Below, in pieces: positions 1 to 6,797 of a stretch of 34,824 nucleotides of DNA. Position 1 is the stretch's first letter, and every line of letters begins with the position of its first letter. The translations under genes and the position numbers were made by a program. The notes under the pieces were generated by a model. The model did no database searches and was not told the DNA's origin. It saw only the letters and a list, made by a program, of their open reading frames with translations. Where the stretch lies: the NCBI GenBank assembly GCA_021794575.1, contig JAJYQO010000020.1, positions 1-34,824 of the forward strand, written 5' to 3'. The stretch comes from Pseudomonadota bacterium. Its GTDB lineage: Bacteria > Pseudomonadota > Gammaproteobacteria > Xanthomonadales > Rhodanobacteraceae.

Positions 1-1
1 A

Positions 2-271
2 TCAGCGCACGCGAACAAGGGTGCTGCCGCCGCACATCGCACTGCCGCGATGGCCGACCACGCACCTTGTTGCGGTCACGACGGTCACGACGGTCACGCG
101 GCAGGCAGTTGTCACGGTTGCGGTTGCATCAATGCCTGCGCTGCCGTGGTACTGCCGCCGGTCGTGGCGGCTTCGTGCGCGCCGTCGGCGGACCGTGAGT
201 CCGTGCCGCCGGGATGTTCGCGCCTGGCCGCCATGATCACCGCGCCGCCATTGCGCCCGCCGGCCGCCTGA
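2..271 (+). CDS. copL: CopL-like copper leader/regulatory protein, 5' end outside window
   Basis: An open frame enters from the left edge and stops at 269-271. An internal ATG lies at 50. The visible 89 residues are rich in Cys and His (CCGHDGHDGH, then CHGCGC) and end in a Pro-rich tail (PPLRPP). This pattern, directly before a copA-copB pair, is what CopL-family proteins of the xanthomonad copLAB operons look like. CopL is known there to be needed for copper-induced expression of copAB, probably by binding copper. The N-terminal signal peptide expected for the family lies outside the window. The assignment rests on composition and position, not on a catalytic motif, so it is moderate. An unrelated Cys/His-rich small protein is the alternative. 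Confidence 0.55.
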   Translation, partial: SAHANKGAAAAHRTAAMADHAPCCGHDGHDGHAAGSCHGCGCINACAAVVLPPVVAASCAPSADRESVPPGCSRLAAMITAPPLRPPAA

Positions 272-282
272 ACGCGTCCACT

Positions 283-302
283 GCGCCGCGATCGCGCGGC
301 GC
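283..302 (+). promoter_or_regulatory. Perfect 8-bp GC stem-loop between copL and copA
   Basis: GCGCCGCG (283-290) and CGCGGCGC (295-302) are perfect inverted copies around an ATCG loop. The hairpin lies 12 bases after the copL-like stop and 56 bases before the copA start. No T-run follows, so it is not a classical intrinsic terminator. It could stabilise the mRNA or act in a leader-type control of copA, which is inference. Confidence 0.45.
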
Positions 303-358
303 CCATCGTGTCCGTATTGCCGCGCGCCTCGCGGCCGGTCCCGCGTTCAGGAGTCATC

Positions 359-2251
359 ATGTCACGTCTTGTCGTTCCACTCGGCCATGCACCGTTGCCC
401 GATCCTGGCCGTCGCCGCTTCGTCCAGGGCCTGGTCTGGGGTGGCGCCGCGCTTGGTGTCGGCCTGCTGCCGCGCTTCGCGCTCGCCGCGCCGGCAGCCG
501 GCGCCTATCCCGCAGTGCTCAGCGGCACCGAGTTCCATCTGCGCATCGGTGACACCCCGGTCAACTTCACCGGTCGCCCGCGCGTGGCCACTGCGGTCAA
601 TGGCCAGGTGCCGGCGCCGATCCTGCGCTGGCGTGAGGGCGACACTGTCACTCTGCACGTGCACAACGCCATGCCGGTGTCGAGTTCCATCCACTGGCAC
701 GGCATCCTGCTGCCGTTCCAGATGGACGGCGTACCCGGGCTGAGCTTTCCCGGCATCGCGCCGGGCGAGACTTTCACTTACCGTTTTCAGGTGCGCCAGA
801 CCGGTACCTACTGGTACCACTCGCACACCGGCTTTCAGGAGCAGACCGGGCTGTATGGTCCGATCGTCATCGAGGCGCGCGACGGTCCGCGCATCCACGC
901 CGATCGCGACTACGTGCTGATGCTCAGCGACTGGAGCGACCAGAGCCCGGAGACAATCTACGCCACGCTGAAGCGCAACAGCGACTACTACAACTTCGCC
1001 AAGCCCACGGTGGGCCGCTTCCTGGCCGACCTGCGCCGCCAGGGCCTGCAGGGCGCGCTGGCCGAGCGGCGCATGTGGAATCGGATGCGCATGAACCCCA
1101 CCGACCTCGCCGACGTCTCGGCCTACACCTACACCTACCTGCTCAACGGTGCACCGCCGGCGGCCAACTGGACGGCGCTGTTCAAGCCCGGCGAGCGCGT
1201 GCGCCTGCGCGTCATCAACGGCTCCTCGATGACCTACTTCGACCTGCGCATCCCGGGGCTGAAGATGACCGTGGTCAGCGCCGACGGTCAGGACGTGGAG
1301 CCGGTGACTGTGGACGAGTTCCGCATCGGCGTCGCGGAAACCTACGACGTGATCGTGGAGCCAGGCGACGCCGCCTACACCATCTTCGCGCAGTCGATGG
1401 ATCGCAGCGGCTACGCGCGCGGCACGCTGGCGCCGCGTGCCGGCATGCAGGCGCCGGTGCCGCCGCTGGACCCGGTGCCGTGGCTGACCATGGCCGACAT
1501 GATGGGCGCGATGGGCGGCATGTCCGGCATGTCCGGCATGGACCACGGTGCGATGGACCACGGCAGCATGTCTGGCATGGACATGGGGTCCATGAAGAAC
1601 ATGGCCGGCATGCAAGGCATGCACGGGATGGCCGGCATGCAGGGCATACAGGACAGGGCCGGGATGGCGGGCATGGCGCATGCCGGCCACGCGGCATCAG
1701 CGTCCGTGCCGGGCGCCGCCTCGCCGTTCGCTTTCCCGCCACCCTGGCATTGCAAAACCGGCCCCAGCGTGGACATGTGTGTGGCCGATCCGCGCAGCAA
1801 TCTCGACGATCCGGGCGTCGGCCTGCGCGACAACGGCCGCCGCGTGCTCACCTATGCCGACCTGCACACGCTCGGCGGGCCGCTGGATCCGCGCGAGCCC
1901 GGGCGCACGCTCACGCTGCACCTCACCGGCAACATGCGGCGCTACGTCTGGGGCTTCGACGGCGTGAAGTTCTCCGACGCCAAACCGATCGTGTTCCGCT
2001 ACGGCGAGCGTCTGCGTATCACCCTGATCAACGACACCATGATGACCCACCCGATCCACCTGCACGGCATGTGGAGCGAGGTCGAGGCGCCGGACGGCGG
2101 CTTCCAGGTGCGCAAGCACACCGTCAGCGTACAGCCGGCGCAGCAGATCAGTTACATGGTCAGCGCTGACGCGCTGGGGCGCTGGGCCTACCACTGCCAC
2201 CTGCTCTATCACATGGGAGCGGGCATGTTCCGCGAGGTGATCGTGGCATGA
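359..2251 (+). CDS. copA: Periplasmic multicopper oxidase CopA (copper resistance)
   Basis: This is a 630-residue copper-resistance oxidase of the CopA/PcoA family. It oxidises periplasmic Cu(I) to less toxic Cu(II) and binds copper. All four copper-site blocks are visible: HWHGILLP, WYHSHTGFQ, HPIHLHG and HCHLLYHMGAGMF. The last carries the type 1 site. A twin-arginine signal (RRRFVQG, residues 18-24) indicates folded export by Tat. A Met/His-rich insert at about residues 379-444 (many MSGM, MDHG and MAGM units) is typical of the family and probably binds Cu(I). I chose ATG 359 because AGGAG at 349-353 sits at correct spacing. A GTG at 308 in frame would add 17 residues. The stop overlaps copB by four bases (ATGA). 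Note the name clash with the copper ATPase, also called copA. Confidence 0.95.
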   Translation: MSRLVVPLGHAPLPDPGRRRFVQGLVWGGAALGVGLLPRFALAAPAAGAYPAVLSGTEFHLRIGDTPVNFTGRPRVATAVNGQVPAPILRWREGDTVTLHVHNAMPVSSSIHWHGILLPFQMDGVPGLSFPGIAPGETFTYRFQVRQTGTYWYHSHTGFQEQTGLYGPIVIEARDGPRIHADRDYVLMLSDWSDQSPETIYATLKRNSDYYNFAKPTVGRFLADLRRQGLQGALAERRMWNRMRMNPTDLADVSAYTYTYLLNGAPPAANWTALFKPGERVRLRVINGSSMTYFDLRIPGLKMTVVSADGQDVEPVTVDEFRIGVAETYDVIVEPGDAAYTIFAQSMDRSGYARGTLAPRAGMQAPVPPLDPVPWLTMADMMGAMGGMSGMSGMDHGAMDHGSMSGMDMGSMKNMAGMQGMHGMAGMQGIQDRAGMAGMAHAGHAASASVPGAASPFAFPPPWHCKTGPSVDMCVADPRSNLDDPGVGLRDNGRRVLTYADLHTLGGPLDPREPGRTLTLHLTGNMRRYVWGFDGVKFSDAKPIVFRYGERLRITLINDTMMTHPIHLHGMWSEVEAPDGGFQVRKHTVSVQPAQQISYMVSADALGRWAYHCHLLYHMGAGMFREVIVA

Positions 2252-3336
2252 GCACACAAACGATGACTCCTCGCGGCACACGCTTGGTCTCGCTGTGGAT
2301 GCTGTGCGCATCCGTGCTGACGGCGCCGGCGTTCGCGCAGACGGCGCCGGCATCGTCCGCGTCGTCCATGGGCGACATGTCCGACATGAAGATGGGCGCG
2401 ATGCCCGGCATGGACATGACGCACGAAAAGCACGGCAAGCACGGCACCCCGCCCGCAAAGCTGGCGGCTCCGGCGCGGGCAACCTCGGCGCAACCGGCCG
2501 TCGCTTCGTCCTCGATGGGCAGCATGCCCGGCATGGACATGGGCGCGATGCCCGGGATGAAGACGTCGCACGGTCAGCGCAGTGCGCCAGCCACATCCTC
2601 CACCTCGACGCCTGCGGCACCCGCGCTGCCACCCGGTCCGGCCGACCCCGCGGCTTATCTGGCCAAGCTCGAATCCATGCCGATGACCGGCATGGACATG
2701 GCCGATAACCCGAGGTTCGGCAAGGTGCTGATCAACCAGCTCGAGGCAACACGTGCCGATGGCATCACCGGCCAGGCCTGGGACGCCTACGCCTGGTACG
2801 GCGGCGATTTCAACCGCCTGCTGCTGCGTAGCGAGGGCGCGCGCAGCGCCGGGCAGCTGCAAGAGGGGGACATCGAAGCACTTTGGAGCCATGCCATCGC
2901 CACGTTCTGGGACAGCACGCTGGGCGTGCGCCACGACTTCGGCGCCGGACCCGCGCGTGACTGGGTGGCCTTCGGCGTGCAGGGCATCGCCCCGTACTGG
3001 TTCAACCTCGAGGCCACCGGTTATGTGGGTTCGGGCGGACGCACGGCGGCGCGCCTGAAGGCCGAGTACGAACTGCTGTTCACCCAGCGCCTGATCCTGC
3101 AGCCGGAGTTCGAGGCCAACCTCTACGGCCGTAGCGATCCGGCGCGCCGGCTGGGCAGCGGACTGTCCGACGCCAGCCTGGGCCTGCGTCTGCGCTACGA
3201 GATTCGCCGCGAGTTCGCACCCTATATCGGCGTGGTCTGGCAGCGCGTGTTCGGCGGCACCGCGGATTTCCGTCGCGCGGAAAACAAATCCGTGTTCGAC
3301 CGGCAGATCGTCGCCGGCGTGCGCGTCTGGTTCTGA
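2248..3336 (+). CDS. copB: Outer-membrane copper resistance protein CopB
   Basis: The protein has 362 residues with a signal peptide ending near APAFAQT. A Met-rich low-complexity segment follows (residues about 42-150, with MPGMDM repeated several times). The C-terminal half is a conserved beta-barrel-like domain (from MADNPRFGKVLINQLE to the end) ending in the aromatic residue F, as outer-membrane proteins do. This architecture matches CopB/PcoB, the outer-membrane partner of CopA; its molecular role is only partly known (copper binding or sequestration). Translation is coupled to copA through the ATGA overlap. The cytochrome c gene follows after 9 bases. Confidence 0.93.
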   Translation: MSTQTMTPRGTRLVSLWMLCASVLTAPAFAQTAPASSASSMGDMSDMKMGAMPGMDMTHEKHGKHGTPPAKLAAPARATSAQPAVASSSMGSMPGMDMGAMPGMKTSHGQRSAPATSSTSTPAAPALPPGPADPAAYLAKLESMPMTGMDMADNPRFGKVLINQLEATRADGITGQAWDAYAWYGGDFNRLLLRSEGARSAGQLQEGDIEALWSHAIATFWDSTLGVRHDFGAGPARDWVAFGVQGIAPYWFNLEATGYVGSGGRTAARLKAEYELLFTQRLILQPEFEANLYGRSDPARRLGSGLSDASLGLRLRYEIRREFAPYIGVVWQRVFGGTADFRRAENKSVFDRQIVAGVRVWF

Positions 3337-3345
3337 GGAGGAGAC

Positions 3346-4509
3346 ATGAAAAATACCTTGATCGCCCTGCTGGGCGTGGCGCTGGCGGCAGCGCTCGGCA
3401 TCTTCGCCTTCATGTGGCTGGGCATATACCACATGGGCGCCGACAGTCCGCACTGGAAAGCGACGGTGGCGATGCTGACGATGATGCGCGAGCGCTCGAT
3501 CGAGAAGCACGCCGCGTCCATCCAGGTGCCGGCCGACCTCGACGATCCCGCGATCATCCTCAAGGGCGCCGGCCAGTATGCGGCGATGTGCGCCGGCTGC
3601 CATCTAGCGCCGGGCATGGCCGATTCGGAGATCCGGCCCGGCCTGTATCCGCAGCCGCCGGATCTCGGCAAGGTGCGCGTCGACCCGCGCCAGGCGTTCT
3701 GGGTGATCAAGCACGGCATCAAGATGAGCGCGATGCCGGCGTGGGGTTTCAGTCACGACGACGCCGCCATCTGGAGCATGGTTGCCTTTTTGCAGAAGCT
3801 GCCGGGCATGACGCCAGCCGAGTACCGGGCCATCGTCGCCAAGGCGCCGCCCGACGAGGAGATGGGTCCGATGGATTCCGGCGCGATGATGGGTGGCGGT
3901 CATGCGCATGGCCATGACGACGCGGGTAGGGCGGTTGCCGCTGCGCCCGCAACGCCGGCGCCGCACGATCACGGCAGCTATGCGCATGGCGCCGCACGGG
4001 CCGAAAGCGGCATGCAGGACATGCCCGGCATGGACATGCGGAGCGTCGCAAGACCGGCGTTCGCGGCTTCGACGCAAGCCCGCGGCCACGATGCGGCATC
4101 CGGCGCCGCAGGCCGGCCGGGCGGCGTGCCGGCGGCAGAAGCGGTGGCGGCGGAGTTCGCCAGGGCGCTGCAGCGGGGCGACCGCGCGGACGTGTTGGCC
4201 CTGCTGGCACCGGCTGCACGCATCCGCGAGGGCGGCGAAACCCAGAGCCGCGGTACCTATGCCCGGCATCATCTGGATGCCGACATCGCGTTCCTGCGCG
4301 GCGTGCGCGTCACGCTGCATGACCGCCGCTCGCACATGGACGGCGCGCACGCGGTCGTGACCAGTGTCAGCACCGTACGCGGGCGCGCGGGCGGCAAGCC
4401 CGTTGCCCTGCGCAGCCGCGAGACGCTTACCTTGACCCGATCAAATTCGGGATGGCTGATCGTGGCGGTGGACTGGTCCTCGGCGCCGCTGCCGGGGGAG
4501 GATGCGTGA
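3346..4509 (+). CDS. Membrane-anchored cytochrome c fused to a Met/His linker and an NTF2-like domain
   Basis: The protein has 387 residues and three visible parts. Residues 5-27 form an N-terminal membrane anchor. Residues about 68-155 form a class I cytochrome c domain with haem motif CAGCH (82-86) and a likely axial Met at 130 (SAMPAWG). Residues about 165-260 are a His/Met-rich linker (GHAHGHDD, MQDMPGMDM). Residues about 262-387 look like an NTF2/SnoaL (DUF4440-type) fold, with an AVAAEFARALQRGD start and a TLTLTRSNSGWLIVAVDWS end. The start has a strong GGAGGAGA ribosome site. Its position between copB and the DUF411 gene points to a periplasmic copper role, possibly electron transfer from Cu(I) oxidation, but this is inference. 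The C-terminal domain call is by pattern only. Confidence 0.8.
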   Translation: MKNTLIALLGVALAAALGIFAFMWLGIYHMGADSPHWKATVAMLTMMRERSIEKHAASIQVPADLDDPAIILKGAGQYAAMCAGCHLAPGMADSEIRPGLYPQPPDLGKVRVDPRQAFWVIKHGIKMSAMPAWGFSHDDAAIWSMVAFLQKLPGMTPAEYRAIVAKAPPDEEMGPMDSGAMMGGGHAHGHDDAGRAVAAAPATPAPHDHGSYAHGAARAESGMQDMPGMDMRSVARPAFAASTQARGHDAASGAAGRPGGVPAAEAVAAEFARALQRGDRADVLALLAPAARIREGGETQSRGTYARHHLDADIAFLRGVRVTLHDRRSHMDGAHAVVTSVSTVRGRAGGKPVALRSRETLTLTRSNSGWLIVAVDWSSAPLPGEDA

Positions 4510-4967
4510 TGCGCGTATGCAAGACCTTTCGTCGATCCGTCATCGTACTTGCACTGGCCGCGCCATTCGCGACGGCGGCAGCGGCCACAGTCGATGTCTG
4601 GAAGAGCCCGACCTGCGGCTGCTGCGTAGCCTGGATCGCGCATCTGCGCACGGCGGGTTTCAGCGTGCGCGCGCACGACATCGCCGATCCCGCGAGGGTA
4701 CGGGCACGCCTGGGCGTGCCGCCGGCGCTGGCTTCGTGCCATACCGCGACGGTGGATGGCTATGTCATCGAGGGCCACGTGCCCGCCGGCGATCTGGCGC
4801 GGCTGCTGCGCGAGCGCCCGCGGCTGCGCGGCCTGGCGGTGCCGGGCATGCCGCCGGGCTCGCCCGGGATGCGCGAGAGCACCGGATCGCGCGCAGCGTT
4901 CAGCACACTGGCCATCACTCGCGACGGTGATGCACAGACGTACGCGGTACATGCCGAAGTACCCTGA
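4509..4967 (+). CDS. DUF411 family periplasmic metal-binding protein
   Basis: The protein has 152 residues with an N-terminal signal peptide (cleavage near ATAAAAT). The mature part starts with the thioredoxin-like strand VDVWKSPTCGCC, the hallmark Cys motif of DUF411 proteins, followed by ASCHTATVDGYVIEGHVPA, also a conserved block. DUF411 proteins are common next to copper-resistance genes and are thought to bind copper in the periplasm; no enzyme activity is established. ATG 4509 overlaps the previous stop by one base (TGATG), and GTG 4506 is an alternative. It is the last gene of the cop operon, since a 55-base gap with its own promoter-like signals follows. Confidence 0.88.
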   Translation: MRVCKTFRRSVIVLALAAPFATAAAATVDVWKSPTCGCCVAWIAHLRTAGFSVRAHDIADPARVRARLGVPPALASCHTATVDGYVIEGHVPAGDLARLLRERPRLRGLAVPGMPPGSPGMRESTGSRAAFSTLAITRDGDAQTYAVHAEVP

Positions 4968-4974
4968 ACGCGGC

Positions 4975-5016
4975 TTGATCCCAGTCAAGTGCGCGCCTGC
5001 GATGTTCTGATAGGAT
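4975..5016 (+). promoter_or_regulatory. Candidate FNR/Anr box with class II promoter for the cus operon
   Basis: TTGATCCCAGTCAA at 4975-4988 fits the FNR/Anr consensus TTGAT-N4-GTCAA, centred at 4981.5. A TAGGAT hexamer at 5011-5016 lies where the -10 element of a class II FNR promoter (activator at -41.5) should be. This predicts a transcript start near 5023, on top of the first gene's ATG. The geometry is seen; activation by an FNR-type protein is inference. Confidence 0.4.
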
Positions 5017-5022
5017 TTCTTC

Positions 5023-5451
5023 ATGCTCCGCCGCTTCCGCCCCTCCCGCCGCCTGCGCCTGCAACTGGGTCTGCTGGCGCTGCTCGCGCTGCTGTTCCAG
5101 CAGACGGCGCTGGCGGCCTATGTGTGCCCGATGTGGGTGGCACCGCCGGCAGCGGGTGTGATGGCTGCGACGACGGCTTCGACGATGGCCTCGACGATGG
5201 CCTCGATGCCGGGCTGCGCCGGCATGCGGGCCGGTGCCGTCGGCATGCGGCTGATGTGCACGCAGCATTGCGCGCAGCAGGCTCCTGCGCCGCAGGATGC
5301 GCGCGTGCCGCCGCCGCCGGCCCTGGCCCTGCCGCCGCAGCCGCCGGTGCTGGCACTCGTCGTACCGCCTCCCGCGGAGCGGTTCGACCCGGGTGCGGCT
5401 CGCAATCGCGCCGCCGCGCCTGCAGCGCGCTCCTGCGTCCTTCTGATCTAG
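5023..5451 (+). CDS. Small exported Cys/Met/Pro-rich protein of the cus operon, function unknown
   Basis: The protein has 142 residues. It carries a strongly basic N-terminus (RRFRPSRRLR) and a Leu-rich hydrophobic stretch ending at QQTALAAY, a good signal peptide or membrane anchor. The mature part contains YVCPMW, a Met/Ala segment with repeated STMAS, CAGM, and MCTQHCAQQ, then a Pro-rich stretch (residues 90-115). The Cys, Met and His content and the place just before cusCBA suggest periplasmic copper binding. I do not recognise an established family, and it is not CusF by sequence. The gap to cusC is 71 bases, so it may share the transcript. Confidence 0.65.
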   Translation: MLRRFRPSRRLRLQLGLLALLALLFQQTALAAYVCPMWVAPPAAGVMAATTASTMASTMASMPGCAGMRAGAVGMRLMCTQHCAQQAPAPQDARVPPPPALALPPQPPVLALVVPPPAERFDPGAARNRAAAPAARSCVLLI

Positions 5452-5522
5452 ATCTCCCTCGCGTGTCGTGACCGGCCGCGCCGTGCGCGTGCCGGATGCA
5501 TCTCGCCCGATGGAGATCCGTC

Positions 5523-6797
5523 ATGTCCGTGCTTCGCTGCCGCCCCCGCGGCGCCGTGTTTCCGCTCTCCTGTGCCACCGTGCTGCTGGCGCTGCTGGCC
5601 TTTCCGGTGCTGGCCGCCGTGCCGCTGACCCTGCAACAAGCCGCCGTGCTCGCAGTCGCCCGTGCGCCGCTGGTGCAGGCGGGCCACGCGCGCGAGGACG
5701 CCGCCCGCGCCGATCTCGACCGCGCCGGGCGCTGGCCCGATCCGCGCCTGGACTTTGGCGTACAGAATCTGCCCGTGCAGGGACCGGGCGCATTCATCCC
5801 CGCTGCCGGTTCGATGACCATGCGCACGGTGGGGTTTAGTCAGGAGATCCCATCCGGCGCCAAGCTGTCCGCGGAACGTGCCGGTGCGCGGGCCGGCGAG
5901 GCCGCGGCCAGCGCGGAAACCGAGCAGGCGCGCCTGCATACCCGACAAGCGGCGGCGGCGGCCTGGGTGTCTCTGTGGGCAGCCAGGCGGGCGCGCGAGC
6001 AGCTCGAGGGACTGGAACGGCAGAACGCGCTGGTCATCGTCGCGGCGAAGGCGCGCCTGGCCGGCGGCACCGGCTCCACGGCGGACGCCCTCGCGGCCCA
6101 GGCAGCGCAGGCCGAGCTGGCCAACCGCCTCGATCAGGCCGACGCCACGGTCGCCGCCGCGCGCGCCGCACTGGCGCGCTGGGTCGGTGCCGCCGCCGCG
6201 CAGGCCACGCTGGCGGACCCGCCCGACTTCGCGCGACTGCCGGTCACCGCCGCGCACCTGCTGCAGAGTCCCGACGCGCAGGCGCCGCTGCTCGGGTGGA
6301 CTTCGCGCGAAGACCGTGCCGAGGCCGCGCTGCAGAGCGCGCGCGCCAGCAAGCATCCCGGCTGGAATGTGAACCTCAGCTACGGGCGCGTACCCGGCCT
6401 GCCGGCCTTGGCCACGCTGATGGTGGGCGTGCGCTTGCCGCTGTTCCCCGCGCATCGCGAAGACCAGGACATCCTGGCCCGCCGCGCCGATCTGGAGGCC
6501 GTGCGCGCCGAGCGCGAGAACGCACGCCGGGCGCAGATCGAGGCGGTGCAGCGCCTGTTGGCGACCTGGCAGGGCTACGGCCGCCAGGTGCAGCGCGATC
6601 GCGACACGCTGCTGGCCCTGGCAGCCGACCGCAGTGCGGCGGCATTGGCCGCCTACCGCGGCGGCGCCTCGCTGCAGCCCTGGCTGGAGGCGCGGCGCGA
6701 CGAAATCACCACCCGTCTCGACTATGTCGAGGCGCTCAAGGCCTGGGGCGATAGCTGGGCCGAACTGGCCTTCCTGCTTCCGGAGTATGCGCAATGA
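5523..6797 (+). CDS. cusC: TolC-type outer-membrane channel of copper/silver efflux (CusC-like)
   Basis: The protein has 424 residues from ATG 5523, which has GGAGA about 7 bases upstream; ATG 5496 would add nine residues. A signal peptide ends near FPVLAAVP and there is no lipobox, unlike E. coli CusC. The protein begins with LTLQQAAVLAVARAP and has the two long Ala/Arg/Glu-rich helical hairpin regions of outer-membrane efflux proteins (about residues 120-215 and 315-400), with the conserved DPRLDFGVQN loop. It would form the outer-membrane exit duct of the tripartite pump. The stop overlaps the adaptor gene by four bases. Family membership is sure; the CusC name comes from the neighbouring cusA. 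Confidence 0.88.
   Translation: MSVLRCRPRGAVFPLSCATVLLALLAFPVLAAVPLTLQQAAVLAVARAPLVQAGHAREDAARADLDRAGRWPDPRLDFGVQNLPVQGPGAFIPAAGSMTMRTVGFSQEIPSGAKLSAERAGARAGEAAASAETEQARLHTRQAAAAAWVSLWAARRAREQLEGLERQNALVIVAAKARLAGGTGSTADALAAQAAQAELANRLDQADATVAAARAALARWVGAAAAQATLADPPDFARLPVTAAHLLQSPDAQAPLLGWTSREDRAEAALQSARASKHPGWNVNLSYGRVPGLPALATLMVGVRLPLFPAHREDQDILARRADLEAVRAERENARRAQIEAVQRLLATWQGYGRQVQRDRDTLLALAADRSAAALAAYRGGASLQPWLEARRDEITTRLDYVEALKAWGDSWAELAFLLPEYAQ

Noticed and set aside
362..1690. Long minus-strand open frame opposite copA (442 codons)
   Set aside because: Composition is His/Ala/Arg-rich nonsense complementary to copA, which has all its family motifs. High GC gives long antisense frames.
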